Assembly (NCBI RefSeq): GCF_026913015.1
Contig: NZ_JAPTYD010000006.1
Location: forward strand, 62,001-126,000
Length of the DNA stretch: 64,000 nt
Reading direction: 5' to 3'
Source of the DNA: Paracoccus benzoatiresistens
Lineage (GTDB): Bacteria > Pseudomonadota > Alphaproteobacteria > Rhodobacterales > Rhodobacteraceae
The first letter of the stretch is position 1, and each line of letters starts with the position of its first letter. Below, piece after piece: positions 9,431 to 19,123 of this stretch. A model generated the notes under the pieces. It was not told the origin of the DNA, did no database searches, and was given only the letters and a program-made list of their open reading frames with translations. The position numbers and the translations under genes are program-made.

Positions 9431-10879
9431 ATGACCATCGCCATGCCGGCGCCCGATTCGCGCGTCATCGCGCAGGCGCCCCGGATCGTCGCGGCCCTGC
9501 GCGCCGTGCTGCCCCCCGACGCGGTGATCGACGATCCGCAGGAAACCCGCGCCTATGAATGCGACGCCCTGACCGCCTATCGCTGCCCGCCGATGGCCGT
9601 GGTGCTGCCGCGCACGACAGCCGAGGTCGCGGCCGTGATGCGCATCTGCGCGGACATGGGCGTGCCGGTGGTCCCGCGCGGGGCGGGAACCTCGCTGGCG
9701 GGGGGCGCGCTGCCGACCGCCGATTGCGTGATCCTGGGCACCATGCGCCTGCGCGAGGTGCTGGAGATCGACACCGCCAACCGATACGTCCGCGTGCAGA
9801 CGGGCGTCACCAACCTGTCGGTCAGCGCGGAACTGGAGCCGCACGGCTTCTTCTATGCGCCCGATCCGTCCTCGCAGCTGGCTTGCACCATCGCGGGCAA
9901 TATCGCCATGAACTCGGGCGGCGCGCATTGCCTGAAATACGGCGTCACCACCAACAACCTGCTGGGCGCGACCGTGGTGCTGACCACCGGAGAGGTCGTG
10001 GACCTGGGCGGCCCCGAGATGGGACCGGCGGGCCTCGACCTGCTGGGCGTCCTTTGCGGGTCGGAAGGCCAGCTTGGCGTCGTGACCGAGGCCGTCTTGC
10101 GCATCCTGCCCCGCCCCGAGGGCGCGCGGCCGGTGCTGATCGGCTTCGATTCCCCCGAGGTCGCGGGCGAATGCGTGGCCAACATCATCCGCTCGGGCGT
10201 GTTGCCGGTGGCCATCGAATACATGGACGAGCCGTGCCTGCGCGCGGTCGAGGCTTTCGCCAAGGCCGGATACCCCGACTGCCCCGCCGTCCTGATTGTC
10301 GAGGTCGAGGGATCGAAGGCCGAGATCGACGACCAGATCGCCCGCATCCGCGCCATCGCCGATGCCCTGAACCCCGTCGAGTTCCGTGAAAGCCGCAATG
10401 CCGACGAGGCCATGGCGATCTGGAAGGGGCGCAAGTCGGCTTTTGGCGCCATGGGGCGGCTTGGCGACTATATCTGCCTGGACGGCACCGTGCCCGTTGG
10501 CCAGCTGCCCTATACCCTGCGCCGGATCGGCGAACTGTCCCGCCAGCACGGGCTGGAGGTCGCGAACGTCTTCCACGCGGGCGACGGCAACATGCATCCG
10601 CTGATCCTGTTCGACGCCAACAAGCCCGGCGACCTGGCCCGCGCCGAGGCCTTCGGCGCCGACATCCTGCGCCTCTGTGTCGAGGTCGGCGGCTGCCTGA
10701 CCGGCGAACATGGCGTGGGCGTGGAAAAGCGCGATCTGATGTCGGAGCAGTATGCGCCCGATGATCTGGCGATCCAGATGCAGGTAAAGGACGTCTTCGA
10801 TCCCGGCTGGCTCTTGAACCCCGCCAAGGTCTTTCCGCTGGAGGCCAGTGCGGCGCATCGCGCAAGGGCGGCGGAATGA
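9431..10879 (+). CDS. glcD: Glycolate oxidase subunit GlcD (FAD-linked)
   Basis: A 482-residue flavoprotein subunit of glycolate oxidase, oxidising glycolate (or D-lactate) to glyoxylate. It has a PCMH-type FAD domain with VPVVPRGAGTSLAGGALP (about residues 78-95) and an ACTIAGNIAMNSGG block, then a C-terminal FAD-linked oxidase domain with NVFHAGDGNMHP and GCLTGEHGVGVEKR. Length is close to that of E. coli GlcD. The frame stays open upstream, but the ATG at 9431 behind GGGAGGGCAG is the natural start and leaves room for the operator. First gene of glcDEF. Confidence 0.95.
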   Translation: MTIAMPAPDSRVIAQAPRIVAALRAVLPPDAVIDDPQETRAYECDALTAYRCPPMAVVLPRTTAEVAAVMRICADMGVPVVPRGAGTSLAGGALPTADCVILGTMRLREVLEIDTANRYVRVQTGVTNLSVSAELEPHGFFYAPDPSSQLACTIAGNIAMNSGGAHCLKYGVTTNNLLGATVVLTTGEVVDLGGPEMGPAGLDLLGVLCGSEGQLGVVTEAVLRILPRPEGARPVLIGFDSPEVAGECVANIIRSGVLPVAIEYMDEPCLRAVEAFAKAGYPDCPAVLIVEVEGSKAEIDDQIARIRAIADALNPVEFRESRNADEAMAIWKGRKSAFGAMGRLGDYICLDGTVPVGQLPYTLRRIGELSRQHGLEVANVFHAGDGNMHPLILFDANKPGDLARAEAFGADILRLCVEVGGCLTGEHGVGVEKRDLMSEQYAPDDLAIQMQVKDVFDPGWLLNPAKVFPLEASAAHRARAAE

Positions 10880-11970
10880 CGGTTGCCCTGGATCTTGCCC
10901 CCGCGACCGAGGCCGAAGTCGCGGACATCCTGGCCGATTGCCACGCCCGGCGCACCCCTCTGCGCATCTTGGGTGGTGGCACGCGGGTCGAAAATCGCGT
11001 CCCCGGCGAAACCCTGACCCTGTCGCGCCTGTCCGGCGTCGTGACCTATTCGCCGGGCGAGATGACCCTGATTGCCCGCCCCGGCACCCCCCTGCCGGAA
11101 ATCGAACAGATGCTGGAAGCCGAGGGCCAGGCCCTGGCCTTCGAGCCGCCCGACATGCGCGGCATACTGGGCCGCAACGGCACCCCCACCCTGGGCGGCA
11201 CCGTCGCCGCGAATGCCAGCGGCCCGCGCCGCTTGCTGGCGGGGGCCTGCCGCGATCATCTGCTGGGCGTGCGCTTCGTGGACGGGCGGGGCCGCGTGCT
11301 GAAGAACGGCGGGCGGGTGATGAAGAACGTGACCGGCCTTGACCTGTCCAAGCTTCTCGCCGGATCGCACGGCACCCTGGCCGTGCTGACCGAGGTGGTG
11401 CTGAAGACCCTGCCCCTGCTGCCCGCCCGAACGACCTTGGCCTTTCCCGACGTGACCGAGGCCACAGCGCTGCGCATCTTCACAACGGCCCTGTCCACGC
11501 CCTACGAAGTGTCCGGCGCGGCCCATGTCGGCGGCGCGGCATACCTGCGGATCGAGGGGCTGGACAGCCAGCTTGCCTATCGCCGCGACCGGCTGCTGGC
11601 CTTGCTGGCCGAACACCGGCCCGAGGTCATGGACGACGCCCCGTGGCAAGCCATCCGCGACGCGGCGCATTTCGCGGGCACCGACCCGCTGTGGCGGATC
11701 CTGTGCAAGCCGACCGAAGCGCCGGGCCTTTGCGACGGGCTGCGGGCGATGGGCGGCGATTGTTCCCTGGACTGGGGGGGCGGGCTGATCTGGTATCGCG
11801 GTCCCGGCAACCCGCGCGACCTTGCCGCCCATGCCACACTGGTCCGCCGCGGGGGCGTGTCCGGCCCGGCCTTCCCGCCGCTGGCCCCCGCCGTTGCGCG
11901 GCTTCAGGACGGGCTGCGCCGCAGCTTCGACCCGGCAGGCATCCTCAACCCCGGCCTGATGGACGGCTGA
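10876..11970 (+). CDS. glcE: Glycolate oxidase subunit GlcE (FAD-binding)
   Basis: A 364-residue second FAD-binding subunit of glycolate oxidase. It carries a reduced PCMH domain (TPLRILGGGTRVENR near the N-terminus, RNGTPTLGGTVAANASGPRR near residue 100, GGRVMKNVTGLDLSKLLAGS near 140) and lacks the large C-terminal catalytic region of GlcD, as is normal for GlcE. Its ATG overlaps the glcD stop by four bases and glcF follows one base after its stop, giving a translationally coupled operon. Confidence 0.94.
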   Translation: MTVALDLAPATEAEVADILADCHARRTPLRILGGGTRVENRVPGETLTLSRLSGVVTYSPGEMTLIARPGTPLPEIEQMLEAEGQALAFEPPDMRGILGRNGTPTLGGTVAANASGPRRLLAGACRDHLLGVRFVDGRGRVLKNGGRVMKNVTGLDLSKLLAGSHGTLAVLTEVVLKTLPLLPARTTLAFPDVTEATALRIFTTALSTPYEVSGAAHVGGAAYLRIEGLDSQLAYRRDRLLALLAEHRPEVMDDAPWQAIRDAAHFAGTDPLWRILCKPTEAPGLCDGLRAMGGDCSLDWGGGLIWYRGPGNPRDLAAHATLVRRGGVSGPAFPPLAPAVARLQDGLRRSFDPAGILNPGLMDG

Positions 11971-11971
11971 C

Positions 11972-13264
11972 ATGCAAACAACCTTTACCGCCGAACAACT
12001 GGCCGACCCGCTGACCGCGCGGTCGAACGAAATCCTGCGCACCTGCGTCCATTGCGGCTTCTGCACGGCGACCTGCCCGACCTACAAGGTTCTGGGCGAC
12101 GAACTGGACAGCCCGCGCGGACGGATCTACCTGATCAAGGACATGCTGGAAAACGCCCGCGTGCCCGACGCCAAGACCGTGCAGCACATCGACCGCTGCC
12201 TGTCCTGCCTGTCCTGCATGACGACCTGCCCGTCGGGCGTGCATTACATGCACCTGGTCGATCACGCGCGCGAATATATCGAGGCCAATTATCGCCGTCC
12301 CCTGCCCGACCGGCTGCTGCGCTGGCTGCTCGCGAAGATCCTGCCCTATCCGGGCCGCTTCCGGCTGGCGCTGCGCGGGGCGAAGATCGCGCGCCCCTTC
12401 CGCCGCCTGGTCCCGGACGCGCGGCTGCGCGCCATGCTGGACATGGCGCCCCGCGACATCCCGCCGCCCAGCCTGAACGACCGCCCGCAGGTCTTCCCGG
12501 CCCAAGGGCCGCGCCGCAGGCGGGTGGCGCTGCTGGTGGGCTGCGCGCAGCGGGCGCTGAATACCGACATCAACGACGCCACCATCCGCCTGCTGCGCCG
12601 CCACGGCTGCGAGGTGGTGATCCCGCGCGGGCTTGGCTGCTGCGGCGCGCTGACCCATCACATGGGCCGCAGCCATGACAGCCATGCCATGGCAGGCGCC
12701 AATATCCGGGCCTTGGTGGCGGAAATCGACGGCGACGGCCTGGATGCGGTGGTCATCAACACCTCGGGCTGCGGGACGACCGTCAAGGACTATGGCCACA
12801 TGTTCGCGGGCGGCCCGATGGAGCATGACGCCACCCGCGTCGCCCGGCTGGCCCGCGACATCACCGAAGTCATGGCCGATCTGGGCCTGAGGGACGCGAC
12901 CCATGCGGCGCCGCTGCGGGTCGGCTATCACGCCGCCTGCTCGCTGCAGCATGGCCAGCAGATCAAGGCCACGCCCAAGGAACTGCTGGCGGATGCGGGC
13001 TTCACGGTGCTGGAACCCCGGGACAGCCACATCTGCTGCGGATCGGCCGGCACCTACAACCTGATGCAGCCCGCGATCAGCGCCGAGTTGAAGGCCCGCA
13101 AGGTCGCGACGCTGGAGGCCACCCAGCCGCAGGTCATCAGCGCGGGAAACATCGGCTGCATGATGCAGATCGGATCGGGCACGGGCGTGCCGGTCGTCCA
13201 TACGGTGGAACTGCTGGACTGGGCGACCGGAGGTCCACGGCCCCGGGCGCTGTGCATGACATGA
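11972..13264 (+). CDS. glcF: Glycolate oxidase iron-sulfur subunit GlcF
   Basis: A 430-residue electron-transfer subunit. Two [4Fe-4S] motifs are present: C25, C28, C31, C35 (CVHCGFCTATCP) and a second at about residues 76-86 (CLSCLSCMTTCP). Two CCG domains follow (RGLGCCGALTHHMG and DSHICCGSAGTYN, with HAACSLQHGQ between). This architecture passes electrons from the flavin subunits to the respiratory quinone pool. It closes the glcDEF operon; the next gene, an iron-uptake receptor, starts 109 bases later and probably has its own promoter. Confidence 0.95.
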   Translation: MQTTFTAEQLADPLTARSNEILRTCVHCGFCTATCPTYKVLGDELDSPRGRIYLIKDMLENARVPDAKTVQHIDRCLSCLSCMTTCPSGVHYMHLVDHAREYIEANYRRPLPDRLLRWLLAKILPYPGRFRLALRGAKIARPFRRLVPDARLRAMLDMAPRDIPPPSLNDRPQVFPAQGPRRRRVALLVGCAQRALNTDINDATIRLLRRHGCEVVIPRGLGCCGALTHHMGRSHDSHAMAGANIRALVAEIDGDGLDAVVINTSGCGTTVKDYGHMFAGGPMEHDATRVARLARDITEVMADLGLRDATHAAPLRVGYHAACSLQHGQQIKATPKELLADAGFTVLEPRDSHICCGSAGTYNLMQPAISAELKARKVATLEATQPQVISAGNIGCMMQIGSGTGVPVVHTVELLDWATGGPRPRALCMT

Positions 13265-13373
13265 AAATATCACAGCAAGGGTAAATGTCGTAGAATTTTG
13301 GTCAGGAAATGGTTGACGGGCCGAACCCCCGGGTCCAAGGGGTCCGCAAAGCACCATTCCTCCAGGACCAATC

Positions 13374-15470
13374 ATGCCCGCTTTCTCTCGTTTCCTGTTC
13401 CTTGCCAGCGTCAGCGCGCTGGCGCTGGCCTGTCCCGCCCTGGCGCAGGATGCCGGCACCGCCACGAACACCACGACCGCCGACGATTCCGTCTTCGTGC
13501 TGGGCGACATCACCCTGACCGTGGATGACGTGGCGGGCTATGTCGCGGATGGCGCGCAGACGACCAAGTCCTCCACTCCGATTGCCGAGTCCCAGCAGTC
13601 GGTGTCGGTGGTGACCGAGGAACAGATCGACGAGCAGGGCGCGCAGAACCTGGGCCAGGCGCTTGGCTACACGGCGGGCGTCCTTGCCGAACCCTTTGGC
13701 ATCGATCCCCGCTTCGATTCGCCCTATATCCGCGGCTTCAAGGCCGACAATGCCCAGTATGTGAACGGCCTCCGGCAAGGGCGTTACTTCGGCTCGATCA
13801 GCCAGGAAATCTACGGCCTCCAGCAGATCGAGGTTCTGCGCGGGCCCTCCTCGTCGCTTTACGGGGCAGGCTCACCCTTGGGCGTCATCAACATGGTGCA
13901 AAAGCGCGCCCGGTCCTCCGACTTCGGCGAGGTCGGAATCGGCTATGACAGCAATGGCAGCGGCCAGTTGTTCTTCGACGTGAACAAGGTCCAGGACGAC
14001 ACGCTGTCCTATCGCCTGACCGGCATCGGCCGCGACGAAAGCACGCAGATCGAGGATCTGACCAACAAGGGCGGCTATCTGGCGGGCGCGGCCCGTTGGA
14101 CGCCCGACGAGGCCACGACCATCGACCTTCTTGCGACCTATACCAATGATGCGCCGCTGTCGCCGACCGGCGTGCCCTTTGCGCTGGCCCGGACCGGCGA
14201 CGGTGACTATCTGCGCGACCTTTACACCGGCCAGAAGGACTGGGACGACAGCGACCGCACCGCCTACAGCCTGGGCGCCGAGATCAGTCACGAACTGGAA
14301 AGCGGCTGGACGCTGAGCCAGGGCTTCCGCTACGAGAAGCTGGATTGGAAATACCGCAGCACCTATGCGATCGCCGTCAACGGCCCTGACACCTTCAGCC
14401 GCGGCTCCAGCCGGCAGAGCGAGGACAGCGAGACCATCAGCCTCGATACCCGGCTGAACGGCGAGATTGTGACCGGAGGAGTGACGCACAGGCTGCTGTT
14501 CGGCGCCGATGTCCGCAAGTACGACGCCTTCGAAAGCAGCCAGTTCGGCACCGCCGCCGATCTGAACTGGCGCAATCCCGATTACCACGTGGATGACCGG
14601 ACGTTCTTTGGAACGCCCAACGCGGGCCCGTCGACGCTGCGCCAGGTGGGCTTCTATGCGCAGGACGAAGTCGAATACGGCAACTGGCGCGGTTCGCTGG
14701 GCCTGCGCTACGACTGGGTGAGGCAGACCGGCGAGCGTTATGGCAACCCGTCCGAATACAAGGACAACAAGGTGACCGGCCGCGCGGGCCTCGGCTATGT
14801 CATGGCGAATGGTGCCGCACCCTATATCAGTTACTCGACCTCGTTCGATCCGCAGGCGGGGCAGAACATCGACGGCGACGCCTTGCTGCCGACCGAAGGC
14901 GAACAATGGGAAGTCGGCATCAAGTACAAGCCGACCGACTTCGACGGCTTGATCACCTTGGCGCTCTATGACTTGCGTCAGACCAACGTGAACCGCTCGG
15001 TGATTGAAAACGGTGTGCCCGGAACCCGCCAGATCGGCGAGGTGAAGTCGCGGGGCGTCGAGATCGAGGCGACTGCCGAGATCGCCGATGGCTGGAAACT
15101 GCGCGGCGGCTATGCCTACAACAAGACCGAGCAGGTTGCGCCTTCGGACAATGTGCTGGATGGCAAGGAACTGGCCGATGCGCCGAACCACCTTGCGTCG
15201 CTCTGGATCGACCGCGACTTCGGCAATGGCCTGCGTGTCGGCGGGGGCATCCGCTACATCGGCTCGCGCTTTATCAACAACACCAACACCGACAAGCTGG
15301 ACAGCGTCACGCTGGTCGATCTTGGCGGCGGCTACACCCGCGACAATGTCGAGATGTCGCTGAACGTCACCAACCTGACCGACGAGGTTTATGTGGGCGC
15401 CTGCGGCTTCTCCTACTGCTCGTATGGCGAAGGCCGCACGGTGACCGCGACGGTGAAATACACGTGGTGA
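13374..15470 (+). CDS. TonB-dependent siderophore receptor (FhuA-like)
   Basis: A 698-residue outer-membrane receptor. The signal peptide (FLFLASVSALALACPALAQ) is followed by a plug domain with SQQSVSVVTEEQIDEQGAQN and the conserved IEVLRGPSSSLYGAGSPLG, then a barrel ending in VTATVKYTW with the C-terminal aromatic residue used by the Bam machinery. It heads an operon encoding a periplasmic binding protein, a fused permease and an ATPase in the style of ferric-hydroxamate uptake. Hydroxamate specificity is inferred from the double-length FhuB-like permease, not from the receptor itself. Confidence 0.92.
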   Translation: MPAFSRFLFLASVSALALACPALAQDAGTATNTTTADDSVFVLGDITLTVDDVAGYVADGAQTTKSSTPIAESQQSVSVVTEEQIDEQGAQNLGQALGYTAGVLAEPFGIDPRFDSPYIRGFKADNAQYVNGLRQGRYFGSISQEIYGLQQIEVLRGPSSSLYGAGSPLGVINMVQKRARSSDFGEVGIGYDSNGSGQLFFDVNKVQDDTLSYRLTGIGRDESTQIEDLTNKGGYLAGAARWTPDEATTIDLLATYTNDAPLSPTGVPFALARTGDGDYLRDLYTGQKDWDDSDRTAYSLGAEISHELESGWTLSQGFRYEKLDWKYRSTYAIAVNGPDTFSRGSSRQSEDSETISLDTRLNGEIVTGGVTHRLLFGADVRKYDAFESSQFGTAADLNWRNPDYHVDDRTFFGTPNAGPSTLRQVGFYAQDEVEYGNWRGSLGLRYDWVRQTGERYGNPSEYKDNKVTGRAGLGYVMANGAAPYISYSTSFDPQAGQNIDGDALLPTEGEQWEVGIKYKPTDFDGLITLALYDLRQTNVNRSVIENGVPGTRQIGEVKSRGVEIEATAEIADGWKLRGGYAYNKTEQVAPSDNVLDGKELADAPNHLASLWIDRDFGNGLRVGGGIRYIGSRFINNTNTDKLDSVTLVDLGGGYTRDNVEMSLNVTNLTDEVYVGACGFSYCSYGEGRTVTATVKYTW

Positions 15471-16384
15471 AGCCGCTGGACGGCCGGGGGGCATCTGCCC
15501 GTCGGCCCCATCGCCGCGCCTTCCTTTCCGCCGCCGGGGCCATCCTGGCGGCGGGCTTGCCCTTGCGGGCCGCCCCGCCTGCGCCGCGTCTTGCAGCGAT
15601 CGACTGGGCGATGCTGGAAACCGCCGCCGCCATCGGCCGCATGCCGGTGGCCGCCGCCGAACTGGTGCGGTTCCGCGCCGACGTGATCGAGCCCGCGATC
15701 CCGGGCCATGTCACCGACCTGGGCCTGCGCGGCGCCCCGAACTTCGAACTGCTGCAACTGACCCGGCCCGACCTGATCCTGTCCTCGCCCTATTACACCC
15801 ACTACGAGGGCCGGCTCCGGGACATCGCCCCGGTCCTGTCCCTGCCCTTCTTCACCCCCGGCGAGCCGCCCTTTCCCAAGGCGCTTGCCGCGCTGACCCT
15901 GCTGGCCGATGCGATTGGCGACACGGCGGCGGGCAGGCGGACGGTGACAGAGACCGAAACGGCGCTGGATGCGCTGGCGCTTCGGCTGGCACCCTTCCGC
16001 GACCGGCCCGTCGCGCTGGTCGAGATCGGCGATGCGCGGCACATGCGGGTTTTCGGCTTTGACAGCCTGTTCGGCAGCACGCTGGAGCGGCTTGGGCTGC
16101 GGAACGCCTGGACGGACAAGACGCAGTTCAGCTTCCTCGCCCCCGTTCCCATCGAGCGTCTGGCCGGAATGCCCGATGCCCGGCTGGTCAATATCGGCAC
16201 CCTGCCTCCTGCCGCCGGACGCGGGCTGTCGCGCAGCATCCTGTGGCGCGCCCTGCCACCGGTGGCCGAGAGGCGGACCTATCTGCTGCCCGACACCAAT
16301 GCCTTCGGCGCCATCCCCGCCGCGCTGCGCTTTGCCACGCTGCTGGCCCGGGCCTTCGAGACGGGGCCAGAGGCCATCGCATGA
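15467..16384 (+). CDS. Siderophore ABC transporter binding protein (FhuD-like), Tat-type signal
   Basis: A 305-residue periplasmic binding protein of the FhuD/FepB superfamily. Near the N-terminus RRPHRRAFLSAAGAILAAG resembles a twin-arginine signal, as reported for some FhuD proteins. The body has the family features DWAMLETAAAIGRMP near the mature start and LTRPDLILSSPYY. It starts with GTG (15467 or 15464), overlapping the receptor stop, and its end overlaps the permease start, so the four fhu-like genes are coupled. The ligand is probably a ferric hydroxamate siderophore. Confidence 0.88.
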   Translation: MKPLDGRGASARRPHRRAFLSAAGAILAAGLPLRAAPPAPRLAAIDWAMLETAAAIGRMPVAAAELVRFRADVIEPAIPGHVTDLGLRGAPNFELLQLTRPDLILSSPYYTHYEGRLRDIAPVLSLPFFTPGEPPFPKALAALTLLADAIGDTAAGRRTVTETETALDALALRLAPFRDRPVALVEIGDARHMRVFGFDSLFGSTLERLGLRNAWTDKTQFSFLAPVPIERLAGMPDARLVNIGTLPPAAGRGLSRSILWRALPPVAERRTYLLPDTNAFGAIPAALRFATLLARAFETGPEAIA

Positions 16385-18345
16385 CCGCACGCCTGCTGCC
16401 CTTTGCCGTGCTGGCCGCCCTGCTGTGGCTGACCGCGGCCCTTCAGCTGCTGCCTTTCGCCCAGTGGCCCGCCTGGCCGCTGGATCCCGCGCGGATGGAG
16501 ATCGGGCAGATCCTTCTGGGCTTCGGCCTGATGCCGCGCGGGGTCGTGGCGCTGCTTGCGGGGGGCGTGCTGGGTCTCTCGGGCGCGATCCTGCAGGTGG
16601 TGCTGCGAAACCCCGTCGCCGATCCGACCACGCTTGGCATTTCCTCGGGCGCGCAGCTGGCGCTGGTCATGGCCACCATGTTGGCGCCCGGCCTGCTGGA
16701 CGGGGGCCGCTGGCCGGTGGCGTTGGCCGGCGCGGGGCTGGCCGCCATGCTGGTCCTGGCCATCGGCGCGCGGCGGGGCTTTGCGCCTGTCACCATGGTC
16801 ATCGCCGGGATGCTGGTCGGCATGACGGCCAGCGCGGTTGCCACGGCGATGACGCTGGCGCAGGGGCAATATCTGCTGTCGCTGGTGATCTGGAACGGCG
16901 GCGCGCTGGTCCAGCAGGACTGGTCGGGGGTGAGGGTGCTGGCCGGGGTGCTGGCCTTCGGCGCTGTCGCGGCGGCCCTGCTGGCGCGTCCCTTGCGCGT
17001 GCTGTCCCTGGGGGTCGAGGGTGCCTCGGGCCTTGGCCTGAACGTCGCAATGGTGCGGCTCCTGGCGGTGGGCGTGGCGGTGATCCTGGCCGCTGCCGTG
17101 TCCGCCGAACTGGGGCTGATCGCCTTCGTGGGCCTGGCCGCGCCCGCGCTGGCGCGGGCCCTGGGCGCGGTGTCGATCCCGCGCCTGCTGGCGCTGTCGC
17201 CGCTGATCGGCGCGCTGATCCTGTCGGTCTGCGACGGGCTGGTGCTGTTGGTCGCAGGCAGCCTGGGCGAGATGTTTCCGACCGGCGCCCTGACCGGCCT
17301 GATCGGCGGGCCGCTGCTGATCTGGCTTCTGCCCCGCCTGCGCGGATCGACCCCGCCGGGGACCGAACGCGCCGAAGGCCCTGCCCCGCGCCGCGGCCGC
17401 CCCGCGCCGCTGCTGATCGCCCTGGCCCTGGCCCTGGTCATGGCGGCTCTGGTGCTGGTCTGGATCGGCCGCGTTCCGGGCGGCTGGACGGTTCTGGACG
17501 CCCGAAGCTTCTCGGCCTTCCTGCCGATGCGCCTGCCGCGCCTGATCGCCGCCTGTTCGGCGGGCGCGGCGCTGGCGATCGCGGGCGCGATCCTGCAGCG
17601 GCTGACCGCAAACCCCCTGGCCTCGCCCGAGGTGCTGGGCGTCTCGGGCGGGGCGGCCATCGGCTATGCGGGCGTGGTCTATCTGGCCGCCGCGCCGACC
17701 GCCCTTGCGCTGACAGGGGGCACCATGGCCGGGGGGGCGTCGGCCCTGGTGCTGATCGCCGCTTTCGTCAGCCGTCGCGACATGCCCGCCGAACGGGTGC
17801 TGCTGGCGGGGATCGCGGTCTCGGCGCTCGCCTCGGCGGTGTTGTCGGCAGCGATGGCCGTGGGGGATACGCGGTCCTTCCAGATCCTCGCCTGGCTGTC
17901 GGGATCGTCCTCGGCGGTCACCATGCCGGGCGCGCTGGCGCTGGCGGCGATGGCGGCGGTGCTGTGGACCGGGGCGCTTGCCGCGCGGCGCTGGCTGGCG
18001 GTGCTGCCGCTGGGCACCGGCGTCGCGGGCGGGCTGGGCCTGCCCCTGGGGTTGGCGCGGATGGTGCTGATCGCGCTGGCGGGAATGGCCACGGGGGCGG
18101 CAACCGTGCTGGTCGGCCCCTTGTCCTTTGTGGGGCTGATGGCGCCGCATCTCGCCCGCCGCCTGGGCCTTGCCCGGCCCGGCGATCACGTCACGGGTGC
18201 CGCGCTGATCGGCGCCGGGCTGATGCTGGCCGCCGATTTCGGGGCGCGCATGGCGGGCTTTCCCTATGAACTGCCGCTGGGGCTGTTCGCGTCCCTGATC
18301 GGCGCGCCCTGGCTGATCTGGCTGATGATGAGATCCCGCCGATGA
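16381..18345 (+). CDS. fhuB: Ferric-hydroxamate-type ABC permease, fused double domain (FhuB-like)
   Basis: A 654-residue inner-membrane protein made of two tandem FecCD-type permease domains, the hallmark of FhuB (about 660 residues in E. coli). The first half contains GGVLGLSGAILQVVLRNPVADPTTLGIS, the second the parallel AGAALAIAGAILQRLTANPLASPEVLGVS near residue 400; each has its own cytoplasmic coupling loop. I chose the ATG at 16381, which overlaps the binding-protein stop (ATGA). A four-base overlap joins it to the ATPase gene downstream. Confidence 0.93.
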   Translation: MTARLLPFAVLAALLWLTAALQLLPFAQWPAWPLDPARMEIGQILLGFGLMPRGVVALLAGGVLGLSGAILQVVLRNPVADPTTLGISSGAQLALVMATMLAPGLLDGGRWPVALAGAGLAAMLVLAIGARRGFAPVTMVIAGMLVGMTASAVATAMTLAQGQYLLSLVIWNGGALVQQDWSGVRVLAGVLAFGAVAAALLARPLRVLSLGVEGASGLGLNVAMVRLLAVGVAVILAAAVSAELGLIAFVGLAAPALARALGAVSIPRLLALSPLIGALILSVCDGLVLLVAGSLGEMFPTGALTGLIGGPLLIWLLPRLRGSTPPGTERAEGPAPRRGRPAPLLIALALALVMAALVLVWIGRVPGGWTVLDARSFSAFLPMRLPRLIAACSAGAALAIAGAILQRLTANPLASPEVLGVSGGAAIGYAGVVYLAAAPTALALTGGTMAGGASALVLIAAFVSRRDMPAERVLLAGIAVSALASAVLSAAMAVGDTRSFQILAWLSGSSSAVTMPGALALAAMAAVLWTGALAARRWLAVLPLGTGVAGGLGLPLGLARMVLIALAGMATGAATVLVGPLSFVGLMAPHLARRLGLARPGDHVTGAALIGAGLMLAADFGARMAGFPYELPLGLFASLIGAPWLIWLMMRSRR

Positions 18346-19112
18346 ACCTCTTTTCCATCACCGACCTGACCGTCGATGTCTCCGGCCGCCGCTTGCTGCA
18401 CGGGCTGACCCTGGATCTGCCGGCAGGGCGGATGATCGCGCTGATCGGCCACAATGGATCGGGCAAGTCGACGCTGCTGAAGGTGCTGGCCCGCCAGATC
18501 GCGGCCAGCGGCGGCCGTGTCGCCTTCGAGGGCCGGGCGCTTGCCGACTGGCGCGCCCGCGATTACGCCCGCCGCCTGGCCTTCCTGCCCCAGCATCCCC
18601 CTGCGGCCGAGGGGATGACCGTGCGCGAGCTTGTGGCCCTGGGCCGCTATCCCTGGCATGGCGCGCTTGGCCGCTTTGGCCCCCACGACCACCAGGCCGT
18701 GGCCCGCGCCATGGCGGAATGCGGCGTCACCGCCTTTGCCGACCGGCTGGTCGATACCCTGTCGGGCGGCGAACGCCAGCGGGCCTGGCTGGCGATGATG
18801 GTCGCGCAGGAGGCCGGCACCCTGCTGCTGGACGAACCGATCAGCGCCCTGGACATCGCCCATCAGGTCGAGGTTCTGGCGCTTGTCCGCCGCATGTGCC
18901 ATGAAACGGGCCGCAGCGCCGTGATCGTGTTGCACGAGGTCAACATGTCCGCCCGATTCTGCGACCATGTGGTCGCGCTGAAGGGCGGCCGCCTGGCCTT
19001 GCAGGGCGGCCCCGCCGACCTGATGCAACCCGAGGCGCTGGAACGGATCTATGGCCTGCCCATGCAGGTGCTGACACGCCCGGATGGCAGCCCGGTGGCC
19101 ATCCCCGCCTGA
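18342..19112 (+). CDS. fhuC: Siderophore ABC transporter ATP-binding protein (FhuC-like)
   Basis: A 256-residue cytoplasmic ATPase driving the FhuB-like permease. Walker A GHNGSGKST (about residues 35-43), signature LSGGERQR, Walker B LLLDEPISALD and the LHEVN switch region are all present. Length matches the FhuC/FepC group. It overlaps the permease gene by four bases and is followed 11 bases later by an ABC exporter gene that is probably in the same transcript. Confidence 0.92.
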   Translation: MNLFSITDLTVDVSGRRLLHGLTLDLPAGRMIALIGHNGSGKSTLLKVLARQIAASGGRVAFEGRALADWRARDYARRLAFLPQHPPAAEGMTVRELVALGRYPWHGALGRFGPHDHQAVARAMAECGVTAFADRLVDTLSGGERQRAWLAMMVAQEAGTLLLDEPISALDIAHQVEVLALVRRMCHETGRSAVIVLHEVNMSARFCDHVVALKGGRLALQGGPADLMQPEALERIYGLPMQVLTRPDGSPVAIPA

Positions 19113-19123
19113 AGGAAAACCCG

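Noticed and set aside
16279..18189. A 636-codon minus-strand frame opposite the fused FhuB-like permease
   Set aside because: Low-complexity glutamine/arginine/glycine/histidine translation opposite a clear membrane permease; no domain.
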